A stretch of DNA of 64,000 nt, from positions 38,327 to 102,326 of the forward strand of contig JAUXAC010000002.1 in the NCBI GenBank assembly GCA_030615035.1, given 5' to 3'. The position numbers were made by a program, and so were the translations under genes. This DNA comes from Dehalococcoidia bacterium. Lineage in GTDB: Bacteria; Chloroflexota; Dehalococcoidia; Dehalococcoidales; RBG-16-60-22. Below are positions 17,350 through 25,776 of this stretch, piece after piece. The number at the start of each line of letters is the position of its first letter. Position 1 is the first letter of the stretch. Below the pieces are notes generated by a model. The model saw only the letters and a program-made list of their open reading frames with translations. It searched no databases and had not been told where the DNA came from.

Positions 17350-18348
17350 TTAGAACTTGGTGCTGGCTCCGATCTGCTTACGATTTTCCACAATCCAGTC
17401 GTAAGTTCTTTTTATTCCTTCCTTCATCTTTATCTTGGGCGCATAACCCAGAACTTTCCTTGCCTTCTCAATGGAGGCTCTTCTCCGGGTGATCTTGTCC
17501 CAATCGCGTCTGGAGGCGAATTCTACTCCATTATGATTGCCGGTGAGTTCATTTATCATATTGGCAATGTCGATAACCCTGGTCTCGGTCTCAGAGGCGA
17601 GGTTGAAAGCCTCGCCTACGGCTTCTGGAGTAACACCCGCCCGCAGGGTGCCATCAACTATATCCTCAACAAAGGTAAAATCCCTGGTCTCCTCACCGGT
17701 GCCAGTTATGGGAAGGGGTTGTTGCTGAAGAGCCCACCAGATGAAGTTGGGAATCACATTGCGGTATCTCCCCGGAATTTCCCCGGGACCATAAACATTA
17801 AAGTAGCGGCAGATGACTACGGGAAGTCCATAATAGTTGTAAAAGAAGTTACCGTAAAGCTCACCCAGAAGCTTCGTTATCTGATAGGGAGTGTCAAGGT
17901 GAAGGGAGACAAAGTCCTCTTTGAGGGGAAGTGGTGCCTGACTACCATAAACAGAACATCCCGAAGAGGCGAAGATGAATTTGCCTACTTTGGTTAGTTT
18001 TGAGTATTCCAGGACTTTCAAGGTTCCAAGTCCGTTGACCAAGAGGTCAGTCTCAGGGTGGTCAACCGAGTTCTGATTAGCGAAGTGAGCAGCAAGATGG
18101 AAGACAAAGTCAAGCCTCTGAGAAAAGACCCTTTTTAAGACCTTCTCATCTAGAACACTCCCCCGGACAAAGACAACATTCGGGGCATTGGGGATGTTCC
18201 ACTGCTCAGCAGCGGAGAGGTCGTCTAGGATTATGATTTTAGCTACTTTTGCCTTGATTAGAGCTCTGGTGAGATTGGAACCGATACAGCCGACTCCGCC
18301 AGTAATAAGGATGCTTTTGTCTTTATACTCGCTTAAGTAATTACTCAT
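17350..18348 (-). CDS. NAD-dependent epimerase/dehydratase (extended SDR)
   Basis: A 332-residue extended SDR. It has a glycine motif TGGVGCIG at residues 16-23, a catalytic Ser region FASSGCSVYGSQ and a YQITK active-site pair. RYFNVYGPGEIPG and the GTGEETRDFTFVEDI segment place it with NDP-sugar epimerases and dehydratases. It is 33 bp upstream of the ECF-like gene and probably the first gene of the minus-strand glycan operon, with a promoter and palindrome just upstream (18365-18407). Likely product: an epimerised or oxidised nucleotide sugar. Confidence 0.88.
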   Translation of the reverse strand: MSNYLSEYKDKSILITGGVGCIGSNLTRALIKAKVAKIIILDDLSAAEQWNIPNAPNVVFVRGSVLDEKVLKRVFSQRLDFVFHLAAHFANQNSVDHPETDLLVNGLGTLKVLEYSKLTKVGKFIFASSGCSVYGSQAPLPLKEDFVSLHLDTPYQITKLLGELYGNFFYNYYGLPVVICRYFNVYGPGEIPGRYRNVIPNFIWWALQQQPLPITGTGEETRDFTFVEDIVDGTLRAGVTPEAVGEAFNLASETETRVIDIANMINELTGNHNGVEFASRRDWDKITRRRASIEKARKVLGYAPKIKMKEGIKRTYDWIVENRKQIGASTKF

Positions 18349-18364
18349 TTTGACCTTATTTCTA

Positions 18365-18407
18365 TGCCAAATGGCAAAATTTTGACACTAATAATGCTAG
18401 TTGTCAA
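18365..18407 (-). promoter_or_regulatory. Candidate promoter with a palindromic operator for the epimerase operon
   Basis: On the minus strand TTGACA (18407-18402), a 17-bp spacer and CAAAAT (18384-18379) form a sigma-70-type promoter 31 bp before the epimerase start. Immediately downstream lies the near-perfect palindrome TGCCAAATGGCA (18365-18376), placed to block transcription start. A sister site, TGCCAATTGGCA, follows the promoter at 32246-32274. The -10 matches consensus at four of six positions. Confidence 0.45.
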
Positions 18408-18515
18408 TACCCGATCTCAGTTTTCGTCTATGCTCGGCGACTTGAGGGAAGGACTTAAACGTATTGTAGTGCGATTTATGTATTTGGTCAAGGCTTCACA
18501 TAGCCCGCTCTTGTT

Positions 18516-20948
18516 CTATTCCCTAATATATTCAAAGATTTTTACTTCCGGCACTTTGCCTGCATCTGGAGCTAGTACACCAATATCGGAGCTATGAATC
18601 AGTTTGTAGTGTTTCAGAGCTTCTAAGGGTACCGGGCTGACAAATGGATTACCGCTGACTATTCTATAATTGGCTGACTCCTGGCTTAAGAGATAGGCTT
18701 CTGCCTCTTCGTAGCTGTCAAATTCTTTTTCGCTGGTGACTTCTTTAAAGACTTCACCGTCGTCGTTGACCCTTTCCTGATATGAAATGACTAGTGTGCT
18801 TTCGGGGGTCACTGCCTTACCGTCAAAGTTGTATAGCCTGACAGATAGCGAGCGGTAGTATTCAGGGTATATATATTGCCTCAGCTCGTTTTCCCGTGGC
18901 AGGTAGTAGATATCGAAAAACTCGGTCGGTTCCCTTTCTAACCAGGTGGCGATTGCCCAGAATTTGCCGGTGGTGGTCAGGTAATCAATAATTATGTAGG
19001 ACGAGTCCAGTTCCTGTATTATTTCATCGGCTGAGTTTTCATCCTGAGACAAAAAGAAGGAAGCTACGTTGGTAGTGGCAGCATGGGCTTGACTGGGATT
19101 GGCATTTGGCAGGCGGTGGGCGATGCGGCTAATCCAGTAGCCATAATCCCACCACGCCATCACGCCGTAGGCTGATTCGGGATAGTCATAGCTTTCTCCT
19201 GGTGGTAGTGGTTCGTGGAGTTCGTAATAGAAATTAGGGTTGCCGAAGGGGTCCTGGGTATTTTCCCTCAACCAAGTAAGGGAGCTCATCCAGGCATCAG
19301 TGGGGGCAAAGCGCGCCTGCTTGGCAGTGTTAGTTGCCCAATGGATATTCCAGAAAAAGACAAGGAAGAAGATAACTATCACCCATAAGATGATACTTGT
19401 GTAGTTGATGGTGGGGCGTGCCTCCCATCCTTTTTTCAGTTTGGCTCTTCTCCTCTCCGCCCTGGTGGGTAATTCCATAGGTCGGGTCATCAGTTCCTTA
19501 AAGCCAGCAAATTCAAGGATTCGCCACGACATGTAGTCAGTGTTTTTATCCCCTAAATAGTCAATAATGAACCGAATTACATAGTAGATGAGAATCGACA
19601 GGTAGCCGGTGAGCAGAGCTACATTGACGGCAAAGTAGTAGGCGAAGCGACGCTGCCCCAGGGTAGCCGCCAGTATCACTAGGCTCCACACCACCAGGAG
19701 ACTTTTTTCGGCACCGCCTCGCTTAATAACAAGGTAGATTAGGATACCGAGGGAGATGAGGCTAAGACCAGGAAAAGGGAACCACTTCACAAGGAAGAAA
19801 CTAGTGGTGAAATTACCCCAGGCAACATTAGTTGAGAAGTTGCCGCCGGGGAAGAGGAAGGGCTGTACTTCAATGGTGGTACGTGCGACTTCTGTCGGCA
19901 CGAAGATGCTGAAGGCACCCAGCATTGAGCTGAGGAGGGGGGAGTTAACAATATAAAAGACACCAAGCCCTACCACCCCAATCCCCAACAAGGACAGCGG
20001 GTAGTAGGCTGGTCTTATTCCTTTTTTTACCATCAGCCAAGAGATGCCACTCAAGACCAGCAGGATAAGTAGAGCGATAACCAGGGAAGCCATGTAAAAC
20101 CTTGCTGGAGAAGTCAGCAGACATATTATCATGGTAATAAAGAAGAGAATGATACCAGTAAGGCATAGATAGTCAGTGGATTTGTGTTTCAGGTGGTCAA
20201 TGATGAACTGGACTATAAAGTAAACGGAGATGATGAAGACAAAGAGCAGGCCCCCCAGCCAGGTAAAGAGGTAGATTCCCAGAAAAATGCCGGCAGCTAG
20301 AGTATAGAAAAACGGCTTTTTAATCTTTGTCCAGTGGCGGTGCTTGAAGTCGGTGAAGGTCAGTTGTCTTTGTCTTGCCGCTTTGGTAGCCAGAATCAGG
20401 AAGAGGATGACTACGGTGGTAAACAGGACCTCGGCGACATGGTAGTCAGTGAAGCCGAGTATTGACCGTCCCAGAAATTCACCTGAGGTTAGAGCTATTA
20501 AACCAGCTGCAACCACACCAGCCCAGCGATTAAAGAGCTCCTTGCCGATGAAATAAACGGGAATTACCGTCAGGGCACCCAGAATAGCCGGGAAATAGAC
20601 GCTGACGACATCAACGGTATGCTGGGTTGGTGAACCCAGACCAATCACCCAGGTAATACCACCCAGGAACCAGACAAAGAAACGAAGACTGGTTGTGCCA
20701 GGACTGCTGGGGTAAATCATGTAGGGGTCAAAGTTCAAGTGGTGGGGGAAATTGTGGGCAAGATTGTCAACAAAATGCATCTGGTAGTAGGCATCAATGC
20801 CGGTAAACTTTATCCACTCGCCGCTGAAGACTTGGTCATAAGGGAGATAAATCCGAAAGTATAGGGCGATACCGAAGAACAGGGCTAGTAATATGCCAAC
20901 AATAAATTCTGCGGTAGGTTTGCTCCTGCTCACTTTCCTCACTCCCAA
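18516..20948 (-). CDS. STT3/AglB-type oligosaccharyltransferase
   Basis: An 810-residue membrane enzyme that moves a lipid-linked oligosaccharide onto asparagine in N-X-S/T sequons. About a dozen hydrophobic helices fill residues 15-540, followed by a soluble domain with the sequon-binding signature WWDYG near residues 598-602. Other hallmarks are GIDAYYQMHF in the first external loop (DxD-like), LGFTDYHVAE in the next, and TTIEVQP near 357, matching the TIxE motif of AglB/STT3. Length is nearer archaeal AglB than to Campylobacter PglB. The start is a TTG at 20948; GTG codons at 20942 or 20933 are alternatives. It follows the gene for a sequon-rich surface protein. Confidence 0.9.
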   Translation of the reverse strand: MGVRKVSRSKPTAEFIVGILLALFFGIALYFRIYLPYDQVFSGEWIKFTGIDAYYQMHFVDNLAHNFPHHLNFDPYMIYPSSPGTTSLRFFVWFLGGITWVIGLGSPTQHTVDVVSVYFPAILGALTVIPVYFIGKELFNRWAGVVAAGLIALTSGEFLGRSILGFTDYHVAEVLFTTVVILFLILATKAARQRQLTFTDFKHRHWTKIKKPFFYTLAAGIFLGIYLFTWLGGLLFVFIISVYFIVQFIIDHLKHKSTDYLCLTGIILFFITMIICLLTSPARFYMASLVIALLILLVLSGISWLMVKKGIRPAYYPLSLLGIGVVGLGVFYIVNSPLLSSMLGAFSIFVPTEVARTTIEVQPFLFPGGNFSTNVAWGNFTTSFFLVKWFPFPGLSLISLGILIYLVIKRGGAEKSLLVVWSLVILAATLGQRRFAYYFAVNVALLTGYLSILIYYVIRFIIDYLGDKNTDYMSWRILEFAGFKELMTRPMELPTRAERRRAKLKKGWEARPTINYTSIILWVIVIFFLVFFWNIHWATNTAKQARFAPTDAWMSSLTWLRENTQDPFGNPNFYYELHEPLPPGESYDYPESAYGVMAWWDYGYWISRIAHRLPNANPSQAHAATTNVASFFLSQDENSADEIIQELDSSYIIIDYLTTTGKFWAIATWLEREPTEFFDIYYLPRENELRQYIYPEYYRSLSVRLYNFDGKAVTPESTLVISYQERVNDDGEVFKEVTSEKEFDSYEEAEAYLLSQESANYRIVSGNPFVSPVPLEALKHYKLIHSSDIGVLAPDAGKVPEVKIFEYIRE

Positions 20949-21153
20949 AGTTAAATCAGGTTTACTTCAGCTATAGTCCCAGACTCTGTGCTGTAAGTAA
21001 TATTATACTACAGAGCCATATCATTGAGTAGGGCAGCACTGCACGATTTCTGCCGTTCCTGTTGCGATACGGCCTCTGAGCTTCCGTTTTGCCATTTTGT
21101 CCTGGACATCACCGATGTATGACCAGCTATAGCTGTCAATAGATTGAATAAAA

Positions 21154-21183
21154 AGAGAGCCCCCCGATTTCGGGGGGCTCTCT
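21154..21183 (-). terminator. Rho-independent terminator after the surface-protein gene
   Basis: A perfect GC-rich hairpin (AGAGAGCCCCCCGA pairing with TCGGGGGGCTCTCT) lies 33 bp after the stop of the 937-aa gene and is followed on the minus strand by TTTT. It should end transcription between the surface-protein gene and the oligosaccharyltransferase gene. Confidence 0.9.
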
Positions 21184-21215
21184 GGGTATCTGGAATATCA
21201 CCCGTCAAGCAACAG

Positions 21216-24029
21216 CTAAACAGGTCGTCTGGTCCGGAGTATGAGGACAATCAGCGCAATCACCAGAACAGCACCGATGAAGATGATAGCATAGAGTGCC
21301 CAACCAGGAATGGGGGCTACCGGTGCTGGAGATGGTGGTAGCGTTACCTGCGGTGCTGGCAGCACTATCTCAGGTGTTGGAATAATTATCTCGGGTGCTG
21401 GCAGCGTTATCGAAGGAGCCGGTGGGATTGTCACCGTAATCTCCGGTGTCGGGGCAACCTCTACCGCTGGTGTTACTGGTGACTTCACAATCTTGAAGCT
21501 GCGGACGTCAGACCACTGGCCGCGGATTGGACCATAGTCATCGTCGTCTACCGTGGCGAAGTCTGTCCTGACTTTCCAGTAGTAGGTGGTGTCCGGCATG
21601 TAGGCAATCGTGAAGCTTAAATCTTCTATCGTCGAGCCGGTAGGACCAGCCACAACGCCCACGGTGCTGCTGTCGTTCACCAGCACCTGTGACAGCACTA
21701 CCTCGTCGAAGGCGCTGTCAAGGGCAATCCAGAAGTCGTACGCCGTCACCTTCTTGGAAGGTCTCACCCAGCTGAAGGTGATATCAAAGGACGTACCGCT
21801 TATCGGGTTTATCTGGTTCTCGAAGCCCTCTCTGGGTGCGAGCAGTGTTGGCTTCACTACCGCCAGGGTGTCCTTGTAGCTGAAGAGATCGTTGTCACCG
21901 GTGCTGAGGTCAATAGCCCACAACTTGTTGGTGGTATCGCTTACGCTTACCCTCAGTGCTGACGGTGTCGCCGAGAAGTTGGCAGTGGTGGTACTAGCGG
22001 TACCAGTGCCTGCTGTCATGGTGTCGAACGAAGGGTCATCAGAGGTCGGGTTGAGCGAGCGGCCTGTATCGCTGTAGCTGCCGTTGGACGATACTATATA
22101 TAGGATACCGCCCTGCAGGGCTATGCCGTAAGCCTCATGACCTGAGGTCACATCGCCTATGTCTTCCCACTCCTCCTCGTCCCAATCCCAGCGGTAGACA
22201 TCGTCATCTTCTTCAGATACAACAGCGCAGATTAAGTCGCCTTCATCTAGGCCGTCGGCAACCACTTGGACTGTGCCGGCGGTCATTCCATCGGCGAGCT
22301 TGGTCCAGCTGGTGTTGCCGTCTGTGGAGTAGGCTGCCTTGCCATCGGTGCTGCCCGCCAGCAGCTGGTCCTCGCCGAGGCTGGTGAGCATGCTGATAGT
22401 AGACAGCTTGGAAGACTTCTTTGTTGCCCAGGTGAAGCCGCTGTTGGTTGACTTGGACACGTAGCCGCCGCCACTGGCAGCGTAGACAACATCACCGTCA
22501 GTTTCTACTGCCAGGTCAGTAATGGAGGTTTCCGCGAAGATGCGGGTGTGCCACTTGTTCTGCCCGGCATCGGTACTGTAGTAGATGGTGGTGGAGCCTA
22601 CATCAGCCACGTAGACCACATCCATATCGTCGGGAGCGGTGCGGACAATAAAGTCGTCAACGTCTGTGAGGCTCGTGACGGAGAGTATCCTCTCCCAGCG
22701 ATCGGCATAGCGCCACACGCTGAGGCGATCGGTGCCATTGGCGGTTGTCAGGTAGATGTTGCTGCCATCGGCGGACACGGCGACATCGCTCAAAGTGTCG
22801 AGTGTGGTATCAATGAGGCTGAGGTCGTTGAACGTCTTGCCGTCGTTCTCGGAGACGGCAAAGGCGCTCTCGTCACCGCTGGTTCCGGCTACCACGTTGG
22901 TGCCTGCCCAGGCAACCACAACCTTTTCGTCACCGCCCGGGCTCTTTAGACTGGCAGAACCCGAGACCGACGGTGAAGATGCCAGCGGGTCAGCGCTTCG
23001 GTAAACGATGGTGTTAGCGTAGCGCCCGGCGACAAGGTTCGTTCCGTCATAGGCAATGCTGTGGATATTCTTATCTTCTTTCAGCGCCTTAACGGAGTCC
23101 TCATCAAGGCGGAAGATGCCATCGGCGTCGTCTCCCGCATCAGTACTTTCAGTGGTGATGCCGACGAAGGAGAGACGCATGGAGTCGTCACTTCCCAGGT
23201 AGTCCGGCGACAGCGATATTGACGCTGAGTCAAGATCGTCAATAACGGAGTCTGTTGAGTTTCCAGTAATTTCCACCGGGTACAAGTCAAAGCCGGCATC
23301 ACTATTCCATTTCGCCTGGTCAAAGGTGAAAATCTGGAATTCGATAGCCTCAGAGAAGTTGGCAGTGACAGCGACCATGACCTCGTCGGAGGCGAAGTTG
23401 GGCGAAAACGCCACTGCGCCGGCCTCATCTTGGCCAGTCGCGAAACCGGTCTTGTCGGTGGCATCCACCCAGTCAGCGCCCACGGTGCCAATCTTGTAGT
23501 AGGATACCTTGCCATCACCTGAGAGCGCACCGGCGACGGCAGTGTAGTGGTTCCCGCTTTTTGCCGCTGACAGGGCGAGATCATTAAGGGTATCAACCAG
23601 GGCGTAGCCCAGAATGTCCCAGTTGGCGCCGGCATCGTCGCTGATGAAGACAACCATATTATCTGAGCCGTTGTCGCCAGCGGCAGCGATGTAGTCCGCG
23701 TCGTCCGGGGCAACCGCTACCTTGGTAACGTCGCACGAATTGGTACCATCTATAACGTGTATGATGCTCCAGGTCTCGCCGCCGTTGGTTGACCGGAATA
23801 TATGTTCTGTACCGTTGGCGGAGTAGATAACGTCGCCGCCAGCGGAAACCGCCAGGTCAACAACATTACCAGCACCAGCAGTCATGAGGCGATAGCCGCT
23901 TGTGCTCGGGATGGTCTCGCTGCCCCAGGAGAGTGTGCCTGCTGATGCCGGCATCGGGAATAACAGCATGGTGGTTGCCAGCACTAGGGTCAGGCCTACA
24001 CCCCATATTTTAGTTATTTTACTTTTCAT
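21216..24029 (-). CDS. Large secreted surface protein with beta-propeller (BNR-like) repeats and a C-terminal membrane anchor
   Basis: A 937-residue exported protein. Residues 1-30 form a signal peptide (MKSKITKIW, then hydrophobic residues, ending ASAG). The bulk consists of repeated blades like STNGGETWSII, SDDAGANWDIL, STNSGFTWATK and STDGNTSWTKL, i.e. Asp-box/BNR repeats that build sialidase- or sortilin-like propellers. A fibronectin-like segment follows, then a Pro-rich stalk of repeated PAPEI/PTPEI units, and a final helix PGWALYAIIFIGAVLVIALI with a basic tail (RTRRPV). At least eight N-X-S/T sequons are visible. It probably coats or decorates the cell and is a candidate substrate of the adjacent oligosaccharyltransferase. 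The binding target is unknown. Confidence 0.85.
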   Translation of the reverse strand: MKSKITKIWGVGLTLVLATTMLLFPMPASAGTLSWGSETIPSTSGYRLMTAGAGNVVDLAVSAGGDVIYSANGTEHIFRSTNGGETWSIIHVIDGTNSCDVTKVAVAPDDADYIAAAGDNGSDNMVVFISDDAGANWDILGYALVDTLNDLALSAAKSGNHYTAVAGALSGDGKVSYYKIGTVGADWVDATDKTGFATGQDEAGAVAFSPNFASDEVMVAVTANFSEAIEFQIFTFDQAKWNSDAGFDLYPVEITGNSTDSVIDDLDSASISLSPDYLGSDDSMRLSFVGITTESTDAGDDADGIFRLDEDSVKALKEDKNIHSIAYDGTNLVAGRYANTIVYRSADPLASSPSVSGSASLKSPGGDEKVVVAWAGTNVVAGTSGDESAFAVSENDGKTFNDLSLIDTTLDTLSDVAVSADGSNIYLTTANGTDRLSVWRYADRWERILSVTSLTDVDDFIVRTAPDDMDVVYVADVGSTTIYYSTDAGQNKWHTRIFAETSITDLAVETDGDVVYAASGGGYVSKSTNSGFTWATKKSSKLSTISMLTSLGEDQLLAGSTDGKAAYSTDGNTSWTKLADGMTAGTVQVVADGLDEGDLICAVVSEEDDDVYRWDWDEEEWEDIGDVTSGHEAYGIALQGGILYIVSSNGSYSDTGRSLNPTSDDPSFDTMTAGTGTASTTTANFSATPSALRVSVSDTTNKLWAIDLSTGDNDLFSYKDTLAVVKPTLLAPREGFENQINPISGTSFDITFSWVRPSKKVTAYDFWIALDSAFDEVVLSQVLVNDSSTVGVVAGPTGSTIEDLSFTIAYMPDTTYYWKVRTDFATVDDDDYGPIRGQWSDVRSFKIVKSPVTPAVEVAPTPEITVTIPPAPSITLPAPEIIIPTPEIVLPAPQVTLPPSPAPVAPIPGWALYAIIFIGAVLVIALIVLILRTRRPV

Positions 24030-24035
24030 CGACCT

Positions 24036-24143
24036 TTATTTTTCCTCCTTGTTTGGATTATGTATATCTCCACAAACAAATACACGGCCATAAAGCCACT
24101 CTTTTATGGAGACATATTTATTTCGAGTCTGTTGCTGAGCCAT
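24036..24143 (-). CDS. Small leader protein upstream of the surface-protein gene (35 aa)
   Basis: An ATG at 24143 preceded by GGGGAGAGAG at a good distance opens a 35-codon frame (MAQQQTRNKYVSIKEWLYGR..., ending HNPNKEEK). It stops six bases before the surface-protein ATG, and the ribosome-binding AAGGAGG of the next gene lies inside its last codons. That arrangement suggests translational coupling. Other tiny frames in the same leader (ATGs near 24174 and 24179, after a strong AAGGAGGTG) make the exact coding frame uncertain. No relative is known to me. Confidence 0.4.
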   Translation of the reverse strand: MAQQQTRNKYVSIKEWLYGRVFVCGDIHNPNKEEK

Positions 24144-24535
24144 ATTGACTCTCTCCCCTTGCGGGCTCTCGCCATCGCATCACCTCCTTTTAAGCTCTAA
24201 TTTACTATTTGTCAACATTATATAGTGGAGAATGTTTATTTGTCAACCCCTCCCGCTCCGATTTACCATTTATCAGCGTCATTAATAGTATACCAAGAAA
24301 TATTTGTATGTCAACTCCCAAATGATACTAAGAACCAGTAAATTAAACCAGGCATACTCCAAATGTTAATTTTTTACCCGGTTGAACGTATTGGTCATAA
24401 GTTTTAGCCTATGATAGGCTCGATAAGTGCCACAAAGTGCACGTTATTTGCCAATTTTTATTAATTGAAGTGCATGAAGTGGCATGAAGTGTAAAGTAGG
24501 GGACTGCTTGTTGCCATTTTGTGGCACAAAGCGCT
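24144..24535. other. AT-rich intergenic region with short tandem repeats
   Basis: Gap between the surface-protein leader and the recombinase gene. It holds the promoter at 24217-24246, repeated TTGACA-type boxes, and at 24466-24495 three head-to-tail copies of a 10-11-bp unit (TGAAGTG, with CA between copies). A related AAGTGCCACAAAGTGCACG lies at about 24425-24443. Such iterated sites may be bound by the recombinase or a regulator. I see no convincing gene here. Confidence 0.5.
24217..24246 (-). promoter_or_regulatory. Sigma-70-type promoter of the surface-protein transcript
   Basis: Minus-strand TTGACA (24246-24241), an 18-bp spacer and TATAAT (24222-24217). The predicted start near 24210 gives a leader of about 180 bases before the surface-protein ATG. 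TTGACAAATA is repeated directly just downstream and a related TTGACATACAAATA lies upstream, so a regulator may bind here. Confidence 0.65.
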
Positions 24536-25525
24536 CTAAATGTCTTTCCTTTTCTTCTTTTCGTCGCCTTGTTTCTCTTTTGAAAATGACATTGGCATTA
24601 TCCCGGCCGATGGATCATCGATGGTGGGATCCCTCTTCTTTCCGCCTTCAAGCTGGTTTATGGTTTCCCGCTTGCGCTTGTCAGTAACCGCTAGGTACAT
24701 CTGCGTGGTGGACAGGTTTTCGTGCCCCATAAGTTCCTGCAGCGTCCTTAAGTCGCCACCGCTTTCGAGCACGTCGGTGCCAAATTTGTGCCTCAGGCAG
24801 TGGGCGTGAAAGCTCTCGTCGAGCCCCGCTTTCCTGGCGAAGTACTTTATCTTCATGGTTATGCTCGGTCCTTTTAGCTTGAAGACCTTCTCGTTGGGCT
24901 TCATGCCCCTGACGAATTCGTTGAGCTTCCGGGCAAGTGGTAGCGCCAGGGGCATAACGCGGTCCTTGTCATACTTGCTGTCCCTTATCAATAGGAAGTC
25001 TTCGTGCACGTCCCTTGCCTCGAGTTCAGCAAGCTCGGCTCTCCTCATGCCCGTCCTGACGTCGAGCCCGACCAGGAGCTTGTCGCGGGGTATGCAGCCC
25101 TTGTGCGTCTTGTGGTCCTCGATGGCATCGAGCAGTTTTTGGACCACTATATCCTCGATGTACGGTGGCAGCGACTTGGGCACCCTCACCTTGAAATCGT
25201 CGATGGGCTGCCCGTACCACCTCATGAATCCTTTGATCATCTGGGCGTAGCGGTACAGGGTCCTCGACTTTCGGTTGACAAACTGTGCCAGGAATTCCTT
25301 GGCCAGTTCCGGTGACGGGGCACGTCCGGCGAGGTGTGCCTCGAACCTGCCGAGCATTTTCCTGGTGTCGCTCAGGTTCTTTTCGTTGCGCAGTCTCAGT
25401 ACCAGGTCGTTATCATAGTTTCGGAAAAGTTCCTCGTTGCCCATCTGCCTCAGCTCCAGCCGCCTCCTCTCCTGGGGGCCCAGAACCGCTGATATAATCT
25501 CCAGTAACAGGAAAATCGAGTTCAA
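24536..25525 (-). CDS. Tyrosine recombinase/integrase beside tRNA-Val
   Basis: Up to 329 residues. A SAM-like core-binding domain fills about residues 28-135, then the catalytic domain has the first arginine in RTGMRRAEL, the box II segment HCLRHKFGTDVLE and ELMGHENLSTTQMYLAVT with the final His and nucleophilic Tyr. All expected catalytic residues appear present. The C-terminus is a Lys-rich tail. The gene starts just 10 bases after the CCA end of tRNA-Val in the same direction, a usual place for an integrase at its attachment site. Its DNA is clearly more GC-rich than the flanks, which suggests transfer. The start may be TTG 25525 or ATG 25444. Confidence 0.88.
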   Translation of the reverse strand: MNSIFLLLEIISAVLGPQERRRLELRQMGNEELFRNYDNDLVLRLRNEKNLSDTRKMLGRFEAHLAGRAPSPELAKEFLAQFVNRKSRTLYRYAQMIKGFMRWYGQPIDDFKVRVPKSLPPYIEDIVVQKLLDAIEDHKTHKGCIPRDKLLVGLDVRTGMRRAELAELEARDVHEDFLLIRDSKYDKDRVMPLALPLARKLNEFVRGMKPNEKVFKLKGPSITMKIKYFARKAGLDESFHAHCLRHKFGTDVLESGGDLRTLQELMGHENLSTTQMYLAVTDKRKRETINQLEGGKKRDPTIDDPSAGIMPMSFSKEKQGDEKKKRKDI

Positions 25526-25535
25526 ACCACTGATG

Positions 25536-25612
25536 TGGTGGGCGGTAGAGGACTTGAACCACTGACCTCTGCGATGTCAACGCAGCGCTCTAACCAACTG
25601 AGCTAACCGCCC
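25536..25612 (-). tRNA. tRNA-Val (anticodon GAC)
   Basis: Cloverleaf on the minus strand: acceptor GGGCGGT/ACCGCCC, D arm GCTC...GAGC, anticodon stem CTGCG/CGCAG around loop TTGACAT (anticodon GAC), variable AGGTC and T arm AGTGG-TTCAAGT-CCTCT. CCA is encoded. The T stem has a central T-T mismatch, which is unusual but does not break the fold. A tyrosine recombinase gene follows immediately. Confidence 0.93.
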
Positions 25613-25688
25613 ATTAATACAATAGTAATTCTACTAGATGCCTTCTTTGTCGTCAATATTTGTGTGGCTTTCAGGTTTTTTACTTATG

Positions 25689-25718
25689 TTGCCAGTGTAA
25701 TTTGCCCTTCGGTATGAT
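25689..25718 (+). promoter_or_regulatory. Candidate promoter for the membrane protein gene at 25777
   Basis: TTGCCA (25689-25694), an 18-bp spacer and TATGAT (25713-25718), about 58 bp before a gene that has its own GGAGG ribosome-binding site. Moderate match to the sigma-70 consensus. Confidence 0.4.
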
Positions 25719-25776
25719 AAAATAACCTCAAACTCTGGTTCCAAAATCAGGTTTAAGCCTATATTGGAGGTCAAGA

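Noticed and set aside
17347..17997. 216-codon plus-strand frame opposite the epimerase gene
   Set aside because: It mirrors a clear SDR gene, has no motif and its residues look like antisense translation.
22548..23713. Long frames on both strands inside the surface-protein gene
   Set aside because: The gene is GC-rich with repeated blades, which keeps other frames open; the propeller frame alone has signal peptide, anchor and domain logic.
24466..24495. Possible CRISPR-like repeat array
   Set aside because: Only three short head-to-tail units without spacers; no cas genes are in the window.
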